A DNA stretch of 64,000 nucleotides from Planctomycetota bacterium (GTDB lineage Bacteria > Planctomycetota > Planctomycetia > Pirellulales > UBA1268), in the NCBI GenBank assembly GCA_018970785.1, contig JAGWVR010000001.1, forward strand, positions 1 to 64,000, given 5' to 3'. The notes beneath the pieces were generated by a model. That model was not told the origin of the DNA and did no database searches. It saw only the letters and a program-made list of their open reading frames with translations. The position numbers and the translations under genes are program-made. Every line of letters begins with the position of its first letter. The stretch's first letter is position 1. Of this stretch, positions 1 to 9,427 are shown one piece after another.

Positions 1-113
1 CCACCCATGCCACCGCCACCCATGCCGCCGCCGCCCATGCCACCACCGCCCATCCCGCCGCCACCCATCCCACCGCCACCGCCACCCATCCCCATGCCGC
101 CACCACCGACACC
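1..113 (-). repeat. Low-complexity GGGGM-coding repeat tract
   Basis: The plus strand reads as repeated ccgccacccatgcc-like units of about 15 bases. On the minus strand these encode GGGGM pentads inside the secreted protein that starts at 224. The tract runs off the left edge. Confidence 0.8.
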
Positions 114-224
114 CATCTGTGCGACGGCCCGGGAGACGGGAGCGAGGAACAGAGCCGCGGTGATCGCCAGAAGTCCGAGACGGCCGCAACCGGCGGACCG
201 GCAGAACAGTTGGAACCGACGCAT
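1..224 (-). CDS. Secreted Gly/Met-repeat protein, C-terminus off the window
   Basis: Read on the minus strand from an ATG at 224, this frame starts with MRRFQLFCRSAGCGRLGLLA, then a hydrophobic stretch ending in a plausible signal-peptidase site (APVSRAVAQ). It then becomes almost pure glycine and methionine, mostly GGGGM pentads, until the window edge. The gene is open at its 3' end, so total length and any C-terminal domain are unknown. The signal peptide indicates export. The function is not recognised; glycine-rich repeats with regularly spaced methionines could be structural or could bind metal, but this is speculation. The repeat bases are also low-complexity DNA, so part of the repeat number may be unstable. 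Confidence 0.65.
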   Translation of the reverse strand, partial: MRRFQLFCRSAGCGRLGLLAITAALFLAPVSRAVAQMGVGGGGMGMGGGGGGMGGGGMGGGGMGGGGMGGGGMG

Positions 225-458
225 GGACTCACCCGGGAACGTGGGGGGATCGGGGCTCGGCGGGTTCGCACGTCAGCCTATGCCCGCCCCGGAGGGTGGG
301 CAACGTGGCCGCCGACGGACCACAAGGACTCCGGTCGTTCTTCGGCCCGGCGTCGAGCGGCGATTGACCCGGTTTTTCCCCGACTCCCCGACCGGAACGA
401 CCGGACCATTTCCCCACCATGCCGGCGCGGCGGCCATCGTCCATCCCCGCTGGTGGGG

Positions 459-3400
459 TCAGGCGGAGCGCGCAGCAGCGCGCCCGGCCGCCTGCCGTCG
501 GGGGCCGTCGCCGTCGCGGCGCTGCACGACCGGCGTCGCCCGCACCGCCCCCGGGCCGAGGAGCGCGACCAGATCGGCATGCAGCGCCTCGGACCAGGCG
601 ACGGCGTGGCGGTCGCAGTCGACGACCACGCGACGGCCGTCGGCCAATTCGATCACCAGCCGCAGCGGGACCGCTCCCGGGTGGCGGCGGACCACGGTGG
701 CGAGGCGGTCGAGGAGGTCGGAGCCGTGCCGGGACTCGTCGAACCGCACCGTCACGCTCGACACCGGTCGGCTCCAGACCGCCGCGACGGGAATCAGGTC
801 GTTGACGATGAGGTTGGTCTCGTCGCTCCCCGCCCGGCGGTCGATCGACCCGGTGACGATGACCACCTCGTCCGGGCGGATCCGCTCGCCGACGCGGGCG
901 AATTCCTCGGGCCAGCAGATCGTGCGGACCAGCCCCTCCATGTCTTCGAGGTCGAACATCGCGTAGCGCGTGTGCACGGAGCCGGACCGGGGCTGCTTGA
1001 CGGCCGAGTGCTTGACCGCGGCGACGAGCCCGCCGATCACGACTTCGCGGCGCGCGGGCACGCCGGCGAGCCCGGTCGTGCCGTGGGTCGTGACCGCGTC
1101 GAGCACGGCGGCGTGTTCGGCGAGCGGATGGCTGTGGACGTAGTAGCCGAGCACCTCCTTCTCCCCGAGGCGCATCTGGGCATCCGACAGCGGCGGCACG
1201 TCGGTGCCGCCGCCGCGCACGGCGGCCGGTGCCGCCGGTGCCGGCGCGGCGTCGAGCGCGTCGAACAGGCTCTTCTGGCCGCTGCGCCGATCGGCGAGCC
1301 GCGCCGCTCCGGCTGCCATCGCGCGCTCGATGCCCGCCAGCACGGCGCCCCGGTGGCGACCGAGGGCGTCGAGCGCCCCGGCCTTGCCGAGGCTCTCGAT
1401 CGCCGTCCGATTGACGACCGCCGGATCGAGGCGCCCGCAGAAGTCGTCGAGGTCGGTGTAGGGCCCGCCGCGCTGCCGCTCGGCGGCGATCGCCTCGGCG
1501 GCCTGGAGGCCGCAGCCCTTGATCGCCGCCAGCCCGAAGGCGATCCGACCGTCGCGGACCGAGAAGTCGGGCATCGACACGTTGACGTCGGGGGGGGCGA
1601 CCTCGATCCCCATCCGCCGGCAGTCCTCGACATGCTCGACGAGGGCGTCCTTCTTCTTGAAATTCCGGCCGGTGATGTCGCCGGAGAGCAGTGCCGCCAT
1701 GAATTCGACCGGCCAGTGGGTCTTGAGGTAGGCGGTCTGCCAGGCGAGCAGGGCGTAGGCGGTGGAGTGGCTCTTGTTGAAGCCGTACCCGGCGAACTTC
1801 TCGATCAACCCGAACAGGTCGGCCGCCTCGCCGGCCGCGAGACCCCGTGACCGGGCCCCGGCCACGAACCGCTCCCGGAACTGCGCGATCGTCTCCAGCT
1901 TCTTCTTGCTGATCGCCTTGATGCAGGTGTAGGCGCTCGACAACTCGATGCCACCGAGGCGCTCGAGGATCCGCATCACCTGCTCCTGGTAGACCATCAC
2001 CCCGTGCGTCTCCTCGAGCACCTCCTTCATCACGGGATGGCGGTACTCGGCACGCTGGCGCCCGTGCTTGACGGCGACGTAGTCGTCGACCATTCCCCCC
2101 TCGAGCGGACCGGGGCGGTAGAGCGCGTTGACGGCGACGATGTCGAGGAACTGATCGGGCTTCATCCGCTGGAGCAGGTCGCGGATCCCGCCGCTCTCGA
2201 GCTGGAAAATCCCCTTCGTCTCGCCCCGGCACAGCAACTCGAATGTCGGCCGGTCGTCGAGCGGGAAGGCAAACGGGTCGGGGCGCGGCTGGCCGGTGGC
2301 GGCGATGATCTCGAGCGTCTTGGCGACCACCGTGAGGTAGCGGAGCCCGAGGAAGTCCATCTTCATCAGGCCGGCGCGCTCGACGTCGCCCATCGCCCAC
2401 TGCGTGATGACTTCATCCTTGCCGGTGACCCGCTGCAGCGGCACGTATTCGACGAGTGGACGGTCGGCGATCACGACGGCGGCGGCGTGCGTGCCGACGT
2501 TGCGGGCGAGCCCCTCGATCCGACCGGCGAGATCGACCAGCTCGCGGATCTCGTGGTCGCCGTCGCAGGCCTCGGCGAGCCGGGAGCCCGGCGCCGCGGC
2601 CTCGGCCAGCGTGATCCCCAACTGGTCGGGCACGAGGGCGACGATCGAGTCGACCCGCGGCACGGGCATGCCCAGTGCCCGGCCGACGTCGCGGATCGCG
2701 GCCCGCGCCGCCAGCGTGCCGAAGGTGCCGATCTGGGCCACGTTCTCGGCGCCGTACTTCCGCTTCACGTAGTCGATGACCTCGCCGCGCCGCTCCTTGC
2801 AGAAATCGATGTCGATGTCGGGGGCTTCCTTGCGGTTCTCGTCGAGGAAGCGCTCGAACAGCAGGTCGTATTCCAGCGGGCAGACGTGCGACAGGTGCAG
2901 CGCGTAGGCGACCAGCGCCCCCACGCCCGAGCCACGGGCCGCGGCGGGAATCCCCTGCTCGCGGGCGTGGCGGACGAAGTCGTGGACGATGAGGAAATAG
3001 CTGGAGAACCCCAGTTTCTCGATCACCGCCAATTCGCGGTCGAGCCGGGCGACGACGTCGGCGTGGAGATTGCCCGCGTCGCGCGCGGCGGCGGGGTCAC
3101 GCCACCGTTTCGCGACGTCGGCATAGCGGTCGCAGAGGCCGGCGACGCACAGCCGGCGGAGTTCACTTCCCGACGTGCATCCCGCCGGCACCTCGAACCC
3201 GGGGAAATGCCGGCGCCCGAGCTCGAGATCGATCGACACGCCGTCGGCGATCTGCTGGCTGCGGGCCACGGCGGCGAGCGTCTCCGCGCCGCGGAGCGCC
3301 CCGACCATCGCCGCCATCTCGGCCGGACTCTTGAGGTAGTACTCGGTGGCCTCCATCCGCAGGCGACCGGGGTCGTTGCGGAACCGGCCGGTATTGACGC

Positions 3401-4091
3401 ACAGGAGGATGTCCTGGGCCTCGGCGTCCTCGCGGTTGACGTAGTGGCAATCGCAGGTGGCGACCGTCGGGATCCCGGCGTGGCGGGCCACGTCGAGCGC
3501 GGCGAGCGTCACCTGCCGCTGCAGGTCGAGGCCGTTGTCCTGGATCTCGATGAAGTACCGATCGCCGAACACCGACGCGAACCAGCCCACGATCTCCGCC
3601 GAGGCGACCAGGGCGTCGGCCTGCCCGCTCCCGCTGCCGACCAGCGACCGGCTGAACTCGCTCGCCAGACAGCCCGACAGGCAGATGATGCCGGCCGAAT
3701 GGGCGGCGAGCAGCTCCCGGTCGATGCGCGGCTTGAAGTAGAAGCCCTCCAAATACGCCTTGGTGGCCAGTTGGAGGAGGTTGCCGAAGCCCTCCCGGTC
3801 CTTCGCCAGGAGCGTGAGGTGGTAGCTCGATTCCCGCTGGCTGCCGGCATCCTTTTGAAACCGGCTCCCGGGGGCGATGTAGGCCTCGTACCCGATGATC
3901 GGATTGATGCCCGCCGCCTTGGCGGCCTCGTAGAACTCCAGCGCCCCGTGGAGGTTGCCGTGGTCGGTGATCGCCAGGGCGTTCATCCCCAGTTCGGCGG
4001 TGCGGGCCACGAGCCGGTCGATCGAGCTGGCGCCGTCGAGCAGGCTGTAGTGACTGTGGCAGTGGAGATGGACGAACGGGGGTGGGGTCAC
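459..4091 (-). CDS. dnaE: DNA polymerase III subunit alpha (replicative polymerase, DnaE)
   Basis: This 1210-residue protein is the replicative polymerase alpha subunit. The N-terminal PHP domain has HLHCH at residues 8-12 and ITDHGN at 41-46. It keeps more of the metal-binding histidines than the E. coli enzyme, as in Thermus-like DnaE, so PHP-linked exonuclease activity is possible. The C-family polymerase core shows PDIDIDF (catalytic Asp427 and Asp429) and MDFLGL (Asp579), followed by helix-hairpin-helix and OB-fold regions. The length is slightly above the E. coli 1160. The last 25 residues are Arg/Ala-rich and not obviously conserved. The start at 4091 puts the PHP motif at the usual distance. 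The FHA gene lies 89 bases upstream on the same strand. Large open frames on the opposite strand are GC-driven shadows. Confidence 0.97.
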   Translation of the reverse strand: MTPPPFVHLHCHSHYSLLDGASSIDRLVARTAELGMNALAITDHGNLHGALEFYEAAKAAGINPIIGYEAYIAPGSRFQKDAGSQRESSYHLTLLAKDREGFGNLLQLATKAYLEGFYFKPRIDRELLAAHSAGIICLSGCLASEFSRSLVGSGSGQADALVASAEIVGWFASVFGDRYFIEIQDNGLDLQRQVTLAALDVARHAGIPTVATCDCHYVNREDAEAQDILLCVNTGRFRNDPGRLRMEATEYYLKSPAEMAAMVGALRGAETLAAVARSQQIADGVSIDLELGRRHFPGFEVPAGCTSGSELRRLCVAGLCDRYADVAKRWRDPAAARDAGNLHADVVARLDRELAVIEKLGFSSYFLIVHDFVRHAREQGIPAAARGSGVGALVAYALHLSHVCPLEYDLLFERFLDENRKEAPDIDIDFCKERRGEVIDYVKRKYGAENVAQIGTFGTLAARAAIRDVGRALGMPVPRVDSIVALVPDQLGITLAEAAAPGSRLAEACDGDHEIRELVDLAGRIEGLARNVGTHAAAVVIADRPLVEYVPLQRVTGKDEVITQWAMGDVERAGLMKMDFLGLRYLTVVAKTLEIIAATGQPRPDPFAFPLDDRPTFELLCRGETKGIFQLESGGIRDLLQRMKPDQFLDIVAVNALYRPGPLEGGMVDDYVAVKHGRQRAEYRHPVMKEVLEETHGVMVYQEQVMRILERLGGIELSSAYTCIKAISKKKLETIAQFRERFVAGARSRGLAAGEAADLFGLIEKFAGYGFNKSHSTAYALLAWQTAYLKTHWPVEFMAALLSGDITGRNFKKKDALVEHVEDCRRMGIEVAPPDVNVSMPDFSVRDGRIAFGLAAIKGCGLQAAEAIAAERQRGGPYTDLDDFCGRLDPAVVNRTAIESLGKAGALDALGRHRGAVLAGIERAMAAGAARLADRRSGQKSLFDALDAAPAPAAPAAVRGGGTDVPPLSDAQMRLGEKEVLGYYVHSHPLAEHAAVLDAVTTHGTTGLAGVPARREVVIGGLVAAVKHSAVKQPRSGSVHTRYAMFDLEDMEGLVRTICWPEEFARVGERIRPDEVVIVTGSIDRRAGSDETNLIVNDLIPVAAVWSRPVSSVTVRFDESRHGSDLLDRLATVVRRHPGAVPLRLVIELADGRRVVVDCDRHAVAWSEALHADLVALLGPGAVRATPVVQRRDGDGPRRQAAGRAAARSA

Positions 4092-4180
4092 GGGCGGCTC
4101 CCTCCGGTGGTGACGGCCGGGATTCTACCGCGCGGAAGGCGGGGTTCACCCGCCGCCACGAGACTCCGGCGCGGCACGCC

Positions 4181-4846
4181 TCAGGAGGGCTCGCCGATCC
4201 GCCGCAGCAGGTTCGCCAGACGGGCCTGGAGGTCGAGCAGCATCTGCCAGTGGAGGAAGTCGATCTCGACGCGCTCGTGTCCGGGGCGCATTTGCATCCC
4301 GAACGTCGCCTCGCGGAGCACGGCCTGGATGTAGTCGAGGAGCTCGGCGAGCTCGGCCGACTGCGCCGGGCTGAGCCGCGTGGGCAACGGCGGCGGCGTG
4401 CCCGGCAGCAGCGACGGCACGTCGGGCACCTCGAGATCGTGGTCACTCGCCGAGTGGACGATCCGCCGCAGCCGCTCCCCCACCTGGCGCGCCTGCGCTT
4501 CCTCGGCGGGCGGCAGTCGCGCGGCGATCGCCGCGATCCGGCGGTCGATGTCGCTGTGGGAGCCGACGAGCAGCAAGGAGCGGCCCAGGGCGATCATGTC
4601 GCCGTCGCGCACGATCCGAACCTGGATGTCCTCGCCGTTGACGCGGGTGCCGTTGGTGCTCTCCAGGTCGGTGAGCACGAGCTTGTCGTTGTCGTCCTGG
4701 AGCTTGAGGTGGAAGCGGCTGATCCGCTCGTCGTTGAGCTGGATCGAGTTCCCCTCCTCACGGCCGATCGTCACCGGCGTCGGCACACGCTCGAAGACCT
4801 TGCCGCGATCGGCACCGTGCAGGACCCGCAGCGTCACCTGTGCCAT
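4181..4846 (-). CDS. FHA-domain protein
   Basis: An N-terminal forkhead-associated domain begins immediately after the start (MAQVTLRV). Hallmarks are GRE at residues 28-30, SRFH at 43-46 and STNG near 63-66, the phosphothreonine-binding loop pattern. The remaining roughly 120 residues are helical and include a proline-rich linker (GTPPPLPTRLSP), with no second domain I recognise. FHA domains read Ser/Thr-kinase signalling, which planctomycetes use heavily; the partner is unknown. Two in-frame ATGs upstream (4864 and 4894) are alternative starts, but the domain itself begins at the ATG chosen here. It may be co-transcribed with dnaE, 89 bases downstream, although no functional link is evident. 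Confidence 0.85.
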   Translation of the reverse strand: MAQVTLRVLHGADRGKVFERVPTPVTIGREEGNSIQLNDERISRFHLKLQDDNDKLVLTDLESTNGTRVNGEDIQVRIVRDGDMIALGRSLLLVGSHSDIDRRIAAIAARLPPAEEAQARQVGERLRRIVHSASDHDLEVPDVPSLLPGTPPPLPTRLSPAQSAELAELLDYIQAVLREATFGMQMRPGHERVEIDFLHWQMLLDLQARLANLLRRIGEPS

Positions 4847-5097
4847 CGGCCCACCCGCAGCCATCGGTACCGCCCCGGTCTCGCGCGAAAGCACCGCGCC
4901 CGGGCCCCGGACCCGTCATTTCCGGGCCCGTGGAGCGCAGGCGCTTGTGCCCAGCCCCCGACGAGTGACATGGATATGGTCTGGAATCGGTCGAAGTCAA
5001 AGACTTTTCCCGGTTTTTCGGTTGCCGCCGCTCCCGCCGTCACCACCCGACCGGGCCGGGACGGGGGATGGCGGACGGAGCCGCGGGTCGCGGCGAC

Positions 5098-5103
5098 TAT
5101 ACT
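5098..5103 (+). promoter_or_regulatory. Possible -10 element (TATACT) upstream of the DedA gene
   Basis: TATACT lies 89 bases before the DedA start in otherwise very GC-rich DNA and is followed by ccgcggc. No convincing -35 box lies 17 bases upstream. The same hexamer precedes the tRNA and the glycan-locus acyltransferase. Confidence 0.35.
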
Positions 5104-5191
5104 CCGCGGCATCCCCGATCCGTGGCACGACGCGAACGCCCCCCGGCGTTCCCACCATCCGCCCGGACCCCTTCCCGCCGGGCGTGTCGCG

Positions 5192-5866
5192 ATGGAATGG
5201 CTGCAGCCGGTCCTCGACCTGTTCTTCAACCTCGACGAGCGGCTCCACACGGTCATCGAGCAGTGGGGACCGTGGACGCTTGTCCTCCTGTTCGCGATCG
5301 TGTTCTGCGAGACCGGACTGGTCGTGACGCCGTTCCTGCCCGGTGATTCGCTGCTGTTCGCCGCGGGGGCGATGGCGGCGTTGTTCCCCGACCTGCTCGG
5401 CCTGCCGGCACTGCTGACCACGCTCACCGTGGCCGCGATCCTCGGCGACACGCTCAACTACGCCCTCGGGAGGACCGTCGGGCCGCGCGCCTTCGCCCTC
5501 GACACGTGGTTCCTCCGCCACCACAACCTCGTCAAGGCACAGGAGTTCTACGAGCGCCACGGGGGCAAGACGATCGTCCTGGCGAGGTTCGTGCCGATCG
5601 TCCGCACCTTCGCCCCGTTCGTGGCCGGAATCGGGAGAATGAACTACGCGCAGTTCCTGTTCTACAACGTCGTCGGCGGGATCGCATGGGTGCTGATCTG
5701 CACGCTCGCAGGTTATTTCTTCGGCAACATCCCCGTGGTCAAGAAGAACTTCGAGCTCGTCGTCGTGGGCATCGTCCTCCTCTCGGTCCTGCCGGTGGCC
5801 TGGGAATGGTGGCGTCACTCCCGATCGACCGCGGCTGGGTCGTCTTCGGATCGCCGGTCGGGTTGA
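5192..5866 (+). CDS. DedA-family inner-membrane protein
   Basis: This 224-residue polytopic membrane protein belongs to the DedA/SNARE-associated family. Members act in the cytoplasmic membrane in lipid flipping (undecaprenyl phosphate or phospholipid recycling) and envelope homeostasis. Visible hallmarks are CETGLVVTPFLPGDSLLF near residues 40-57, the GDTLNYALGR segment, and the conserved ARFVPIVRTFAPFVAGIGRM stretch with the essential arginines. The C-terminal helix (VVVGIVLLSVLPVAWEWW) is followed by a short basic tail. The open frame extends far upstream without homology, so the ATG at 5192, just before the first amphipathic helix, is chosen. The substrate cannot be told from sequence. 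Confidence 0.92.
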   Translation: MEWLQPVLDLFFNLDERLHTVIEQWGPWTLVLLFAIVFCETGLVVTPFLPGDSLLFAAGAMAALFPDLLGLPALLTTLTVAAILGDTLNYALGRTVGPRAFALDTWFLRHHNLVKAQEFYERHGGKTIVLARFVPIVRTFAPFVAGIGRMNYAQFLFYNVVGGIAWVLICTLAGYFFGNIPVVKKNFELVVVGIVLLSVLPVAWEWWRHSRSTAAGSSSDRRSG

Positions 5867-5884
5867 CCGGCCCCCGAAATGCCG

Positions 5885-5923
5885 CGGATCCCCCGGCCCC
5901 GGGGGGTGGGGCCGAGGGATCCG
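5885..5923. terminator. Strong hairpin between convergent genes
   Basis: CGGATCCC and GGGATCCG form an outer 8-bp stem and GGCCCC/GGGGCC an inner 6-bp stem. The hairpin sits between the DedA stop and the convergent coiled-coil gene. There is no T-tract on either side, so it may act as a bidirectional terminator or simply protect 3' ends. Confidence 0.5.
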
Positions 5924-5976
5924 GTCGCCAGCCCTGCGGCGGCCGTCCCGGGGGGCGGGCACGGCCGCGGCGGCGA

Positions 5977-7095
5977 TCACTGCGGCACGTCGCCCGGGGA
6001 GCGGGCGACGTCGACCACGGGCGTCGGGCTGGCGGGAGCCGGGGCGGCGGCCACCGGCCGCGGCGCGGCCTCCACGGCGCGGGCGGCACGCGTGAACTCG
6101 ATGACCGGGAGGATCGTCTCCGCCGCCCGATCGACCGCCGGCCGCAGCAGCATGACGTCGACGATCATGTGCTGGATGTCGCCGAGCGTGCCCGTCGCCT
6201 CCGTCAATCCCGCGCCCAACTCCCGCAGCCGCTCGAGGGCCAGAGCCGCCTCGCCGACCCGGACGGCACCGGCGACGACGGCCTCCTTCAGCCGCGTCAG
6301 CTCGGCGAGCCGCTCCGCGGCCGGGGCCGTTCCGGCGCCGGCGGCCTCGACCGCGTCGATCAGCCCTTCGATCCGGTCGACCGCGCCGTGGGCAGCGGCG
6401 ATCCCGGCCTGCTGACCGGTGATCCGCGTCCCGAGCCGCTCCGTCTCCACCGCCACCTCGGTGGCCCGGGCGACCGCGGGGCCGGCCCCGGCGAGCCGGT
6501 CGCACAGTCCGGCGACGTCGGCGAGCACGGGGGAAGCATCGACGAGCCGCTCCAGACCCGTGGTCAGGTCACCGTGGACACGCTCCACCACCAGCAGCCC
6601 TTCGCGGGCCTCCTCGGCACGCCGCCGTGTCACTTCGGCCCGGGCGACAAGGCCGTCGGCCGCCTCGAGGGCCGCCGTGACGCCGTCGAGCGCCCGCCCC
6701 GTGGCGACGATTCCGGCGTGCACCCCGCCGATCCGCTCGACGGCCGCGGCGGCCGCCGCCACCTTCTCGGTCTGGGCGACGAGGCGCTCGCCGAGCGTGC
6801 GGAAGCGGTCGAGCGCCGCCTCGGCATCGCCCAGCTGGCCCCCCTGGATCTGCAGCTGCGCGAGAAGCCGGTTGGCGGTGTTCACGCTCCCGGTCGTCCC
6901 GGCCAGTTCGGTGACCGTCCGCGACAGCTGCCCGACCTGCCGCTCCAATGCGGCCACCTGCTGGGCCGCCGGGCGGATGAGCACCAGCTGGGCGGTGAGC
7001 AGCACCGCCGCGCCGCCGGCGACAAACGCCTTCCAATCGAACCGCTGGCCTCCCTTCGGGGCAGCAACCATCGTCTGCTCGGTACCGATCGCCAT
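5977..7095 (-). CDS. Membrane-anchored coiled-coil protein of unknown function
   Basis: This 372-residue protein begins at the ATG at 7095, which has an AAAGGAG ribosome site seven bases upstream; the longer frame lacks this. One transmembrane helix lies near residues 25-45 (AFVAGGAAVLLTAQLVLI). A long Ala/Glu/Leu-rich region follows, with heptad-like patterning and repeated motifs of the type ERLxxLxxxVxxA, predicted as coiled coil. A Pro/Ala-rich tail (APRPVAAAPAPASP) ends the protein. The layout resembles membrane-tethered methyl-accepting-like or EzrA-like scaffolds, but no signalling domain is visible and I do not assign a function. It is divergent from tRNA-Arg and convergent with the DedA gene. 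Confidence 0.8.
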   Translation of the reverse strand: MAIGTEQTMVAAPKGGQRFDWKAFVAGGAAVLLTAQLVLIRPAAQQVAALERQVGQLSRTVTELAGTTGSVNTANRLLAQLQIQGGQLGDAEAALDRFRTLGERLVAQTEKVAAAAAAVERIGGVHAGIVATGRALDGVTAALEAADGLVARAEVTRRRAEEAREGLLVVERVHGDLTTGLERLVDASPVLADVAGLCDRLAGAGPAVARATEVAVETERLGTRITGQQAGIAAAHGAVDRIEGLIDAVEAAGAGTAPAAERLAELTRLKEAVVAGAVRVGEAALALERLRELGAGLTEATGTLGDIQHMIVDVMLLRPAVDRAAETILPVIEFTRAARAVEAAPRPVAAAPAPASPTPVVDVARSPGDVPQ

Positions 7096-7287
7096 GGCGG
7101 GAACTCCTTTGCCTGCCGGAAGCTGAGACCGGACGACCGTCGAGCCTTCGCCGATCGTCACCTGCTTCTTGGATCGGCAGGTCACGCCGACCGGTAGAGT
7201 CGCCGCCCGACCACGAACGGTTGGTGCGGCGGAACCGGTTGTGCCGTGGTCGGCAGGCACGCTGCAGGGGACCGGCGCGGCGGCGGA

Positions 7288-7293
7288 TATACT
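7288..7293 (+). promoter_or_regulatory. Probable -10 element of tRNA-Arg
   Basis: TATACT ends 10 bases before the mature tRNA 5' end and is followed by cgcggcc. The placement fits a promoter giving a very short tRNA leader. No clear -35 consensus is visible. Confidence 0.5.
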
Positions 7294-7303
7294 CGCGGCC
7301 GTC

Positions 7304-7377
<74 letters not shown>

Positions 7378-7467
7378 GTGAGGCGGCACCGCGCGTTTCT
7401 GACCGCGGAACATCGGTCCACGCCCGTGTCGGCGGCATCGGCGGCCGGTCACGCCGTCCACGGCAGG

Positions 7468-9408
7468 CTAGCCGTGGAGGCGGGACAGCATGTCAGGACG
7501 CTTGCCGAGATGCCGTTTGCCTCGCGACGAGCGCGTCGTCCAGAACCCCTTGAGTGGCCCCCTGATCGCCTTCATCTGCCGGGCGAGCCGGTCGTGTGAC
7601 GTGACGCGCTTGCCGATCGTGTAGCGGACGAAGCCGTCCTGGTTGATGACGATCGTGCACCCGCCGATCAGGTCGACCAATCCATCCGCGGTCGTCGCGG
7701 TGCAGGATTGCGTCACCTCGGCAATCGTGTCGAAGAGGATCCGTCCGTCGGGGGCGACACGCCGGGCGATGCGGATCGAGTCGATGATCGCCGGCGCGAC
7801 CTGCGTGAAGCCCGTCGGCGGGTTGTCGTCGACGGGGAGGAGCATGAACAGGTGGGCACGTTCCGGGTCCGTCACGAAACGCCCCAGCGCGTCGGCTTGC
7901 CGGGTGAGCTCGTTCTCGTCGGCGGGGCGACCGGGATCCCCGTCGAAACGCAGGTCGCCGAATGCCAACCCCGGGACCTTCAAGCGCGCGTCGGGTGGCG
8001 TGTCCGGCGGCTGCCAGCGGAGCGCGTCCTCGGTCATGAACGGGACGCCGGCGGGGAAGATCCGGCGGCGCCGAAAGGAACGCATCAAGGCCTCCCGGTA
8101 GCCCCACTTGTCGACCGGCTCGACCTCGAGGTCGGCCGTGACCAGGGCCCGGAGGTACTCCCCGAGCAGCATGTCCACCGGCGGGCAGTAGTCGATCGCC
8201 CGGATGCACATCGTGAGGAACTGCCCCGCCACGGCGCACGTCTCGCGGCCGATGGCCGCGAGGAGGGCGTCGGAGAGCGGCTTCGTGCCGAGGTCCTGCG
8301 GATCGACCCCGGCGATGGCCGTGAGCCGCGCCGTCTTCCTCCGGGCGATCGTCACGAACGCCTCGAACACCGCCGAGACCAGGACCGTTCCCAGGGCATG
8401 GGGCTCGGCGGTCGGGTCGTAGCACACCGGCGCGCCGCGGCCGTCCGGCGGCTCGTCCGAGTCGAAGGCGTGGATCCCCTCGACGTCGATCCCCGAGCGG
8501 AGCGCCCGTCTGACCGGGGCCGCACCGTCGTCGCTCGTCCGCGCGTAGCCGAACTCGCGGGCGATGTCCGTGAGCAGCGATCCGTGCCCGACCACACCGC
8601 GCGACCGCCGCAGTGACTGCTCGACGACGCCGGGATAGGTGAAGTGGAGGAACAGGGCGACGAGATCGGCGAATCCTTCGTGGAACGCCAGGACGTCGGG
8701 ATTGGTCGGCTCCTGGAAATTCGCGCGGAGGCCGTCGAGGAGGGCGTGGGTCGTCTCGTGGGCGATGATGTCGTGCGACAGCACGGTGAACACCAATCCC
8801 CCGGGAATCGTGAACCCTGCCGGTCTGGCTCCGGCCCGGAACCAACCGAAAGCCAGATCGCCGGAATCGCGGCTGTAGTGGGCGTTCCGCTCCTCGAACG
8901 CGAACGGACGGATCTTCAGCCGGACGGTGCGGTGGCGGTCGGTGGTGGTCGGCGTGCCGGGCGGGATCGCCCAGGCGATGTCGCGTCCCAGAGCGCGGCG
9001 AAAGGCCGCGTAGGTGAGACTGCAGACGGCGTAGGCCATCTGCAGGTGGAACCGGGGATCGGACGGCGACGGGGGCACGCCGTCGGTGACGAGCAGCTCC
9101 GGGTCGTCGAGGTCGAGTGGCTTGGTCACCGCGGCGAGCGGCTCCGGCGGCTGACCGGCAACCACCTCGAACAGTTGCCCCTTCGGCCCCGGATCGAGCT
9201 CTTCCCACGGGACCTCGACCTTCGTCACGCCCCCCTCCCGATCCGACACCGAGGGATCGAGGGTGTAGATCCACAACTGGCGCGTCACCGGCTTGCGCTG
9301 CTCGCGCCGCCAGCGATACGCCCGGGTCGACGCCTGCCGGATCACGCGCTCGCTGATCTGGTAGCGGACGGTCGCCGCCCGCTTCCGCGTTCTCGACGCT
9401 TTCGCCAT
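7468..9408 (-). CDS. Gluzincin-type zinc metallopeptidase without signal peptide
   Basis: This 646-residue protein carries HETTH at residues 217-221 and a downstream glutamate in HEGFAD (Glu244), about 25 residues on. That spacing matches the third zinc ligand of thermolysin-like (M4, gluzincin) peptidases. The N-terminus is strongly basic (MAKASRTRKRAATVRYQ) rather than a signal peptide, and no transmembrane helix is seen. The C-terminal third (ADALGRFVTDPERAH onward) looks like a separate domain that I do not recognise. The ATG at 9408 is preferred over the GTG immediately before it because GAGGAG lies seven bases upstream. It follows the M43 gene by 19 bases and is probably co-transcribed, so the two may act together. 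A cytoplasmic role or non-classical export would both fit. Confidence 0.8.
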   Translation of the reverse strand: MAKASRTRKRAATVRYQISERVIRQASTRAYRWRREQRKPVTRQLWIYTLDPSVSDREGGVTKVEVPWEELDPGPKGQLFEVVAGQPPEPLAAVTKPLDLDDPELLVTDGVPPSPSDPRFHLQMAYAVCSLTYAAFRRALGRDIAWAIPPGTPTTTDRHRTVRLKIRPFAFEERNAHYSRDSGDLAFGWFRAGARPAGFTIPGGLVFTVLSHDIIAHETTHALLDGLRANFQEPTNPDVLAFHEGFADLVALFLHFTYPGVVEQSLRRSRGVVGHGSLLTDIAREFGYARTSDDGAAPVRRALRSGIDVEGIHAFDSDEPPDGRGAPVCYDPTAEPHALGTVLVSAVFEAFVTIARRKTARLTAIAGVDPQDLGTKPLSDALLAAIGRETCAVAGQFLTMCIRAIDYCPPVDMLLGEYLRALVTADLEVEPVDKWGYREALMRSFRRRRIFPAGVPFMTEDALRWQPPDTPPDARLKVPGLAFGDLRFDGDPGRPADENELTRQADALGRFVTDPERAHLFMLLPVDDNPPTGFTQVAPAIIDSIRIARRVAPDGRILFDTIAEVTQSCTATTADGLVDLIGGCTIVINQDGFVRYTIGKRVTSHDRLARQMKAIRGPLKGFWTTRSSRGKRHLGKRPDMLSRLHG

Positions 9409-9427
9409 CACGCCGCTCCTCGGAGGC

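Noticed and set aside
1-966. Plus-strand Pro/Met-rich frame at the left edge
   Set aside because: It is the complement of the Gly/Met repeat; the minus frame has a start codon and signal peptide.
2004-4334. Long open frame antisense to dnaE
   Set aside because: It mirrors the codon pattern of dnaE in a high-GC genome and has no recognisable motif; dnaE has full catalytic motifs.
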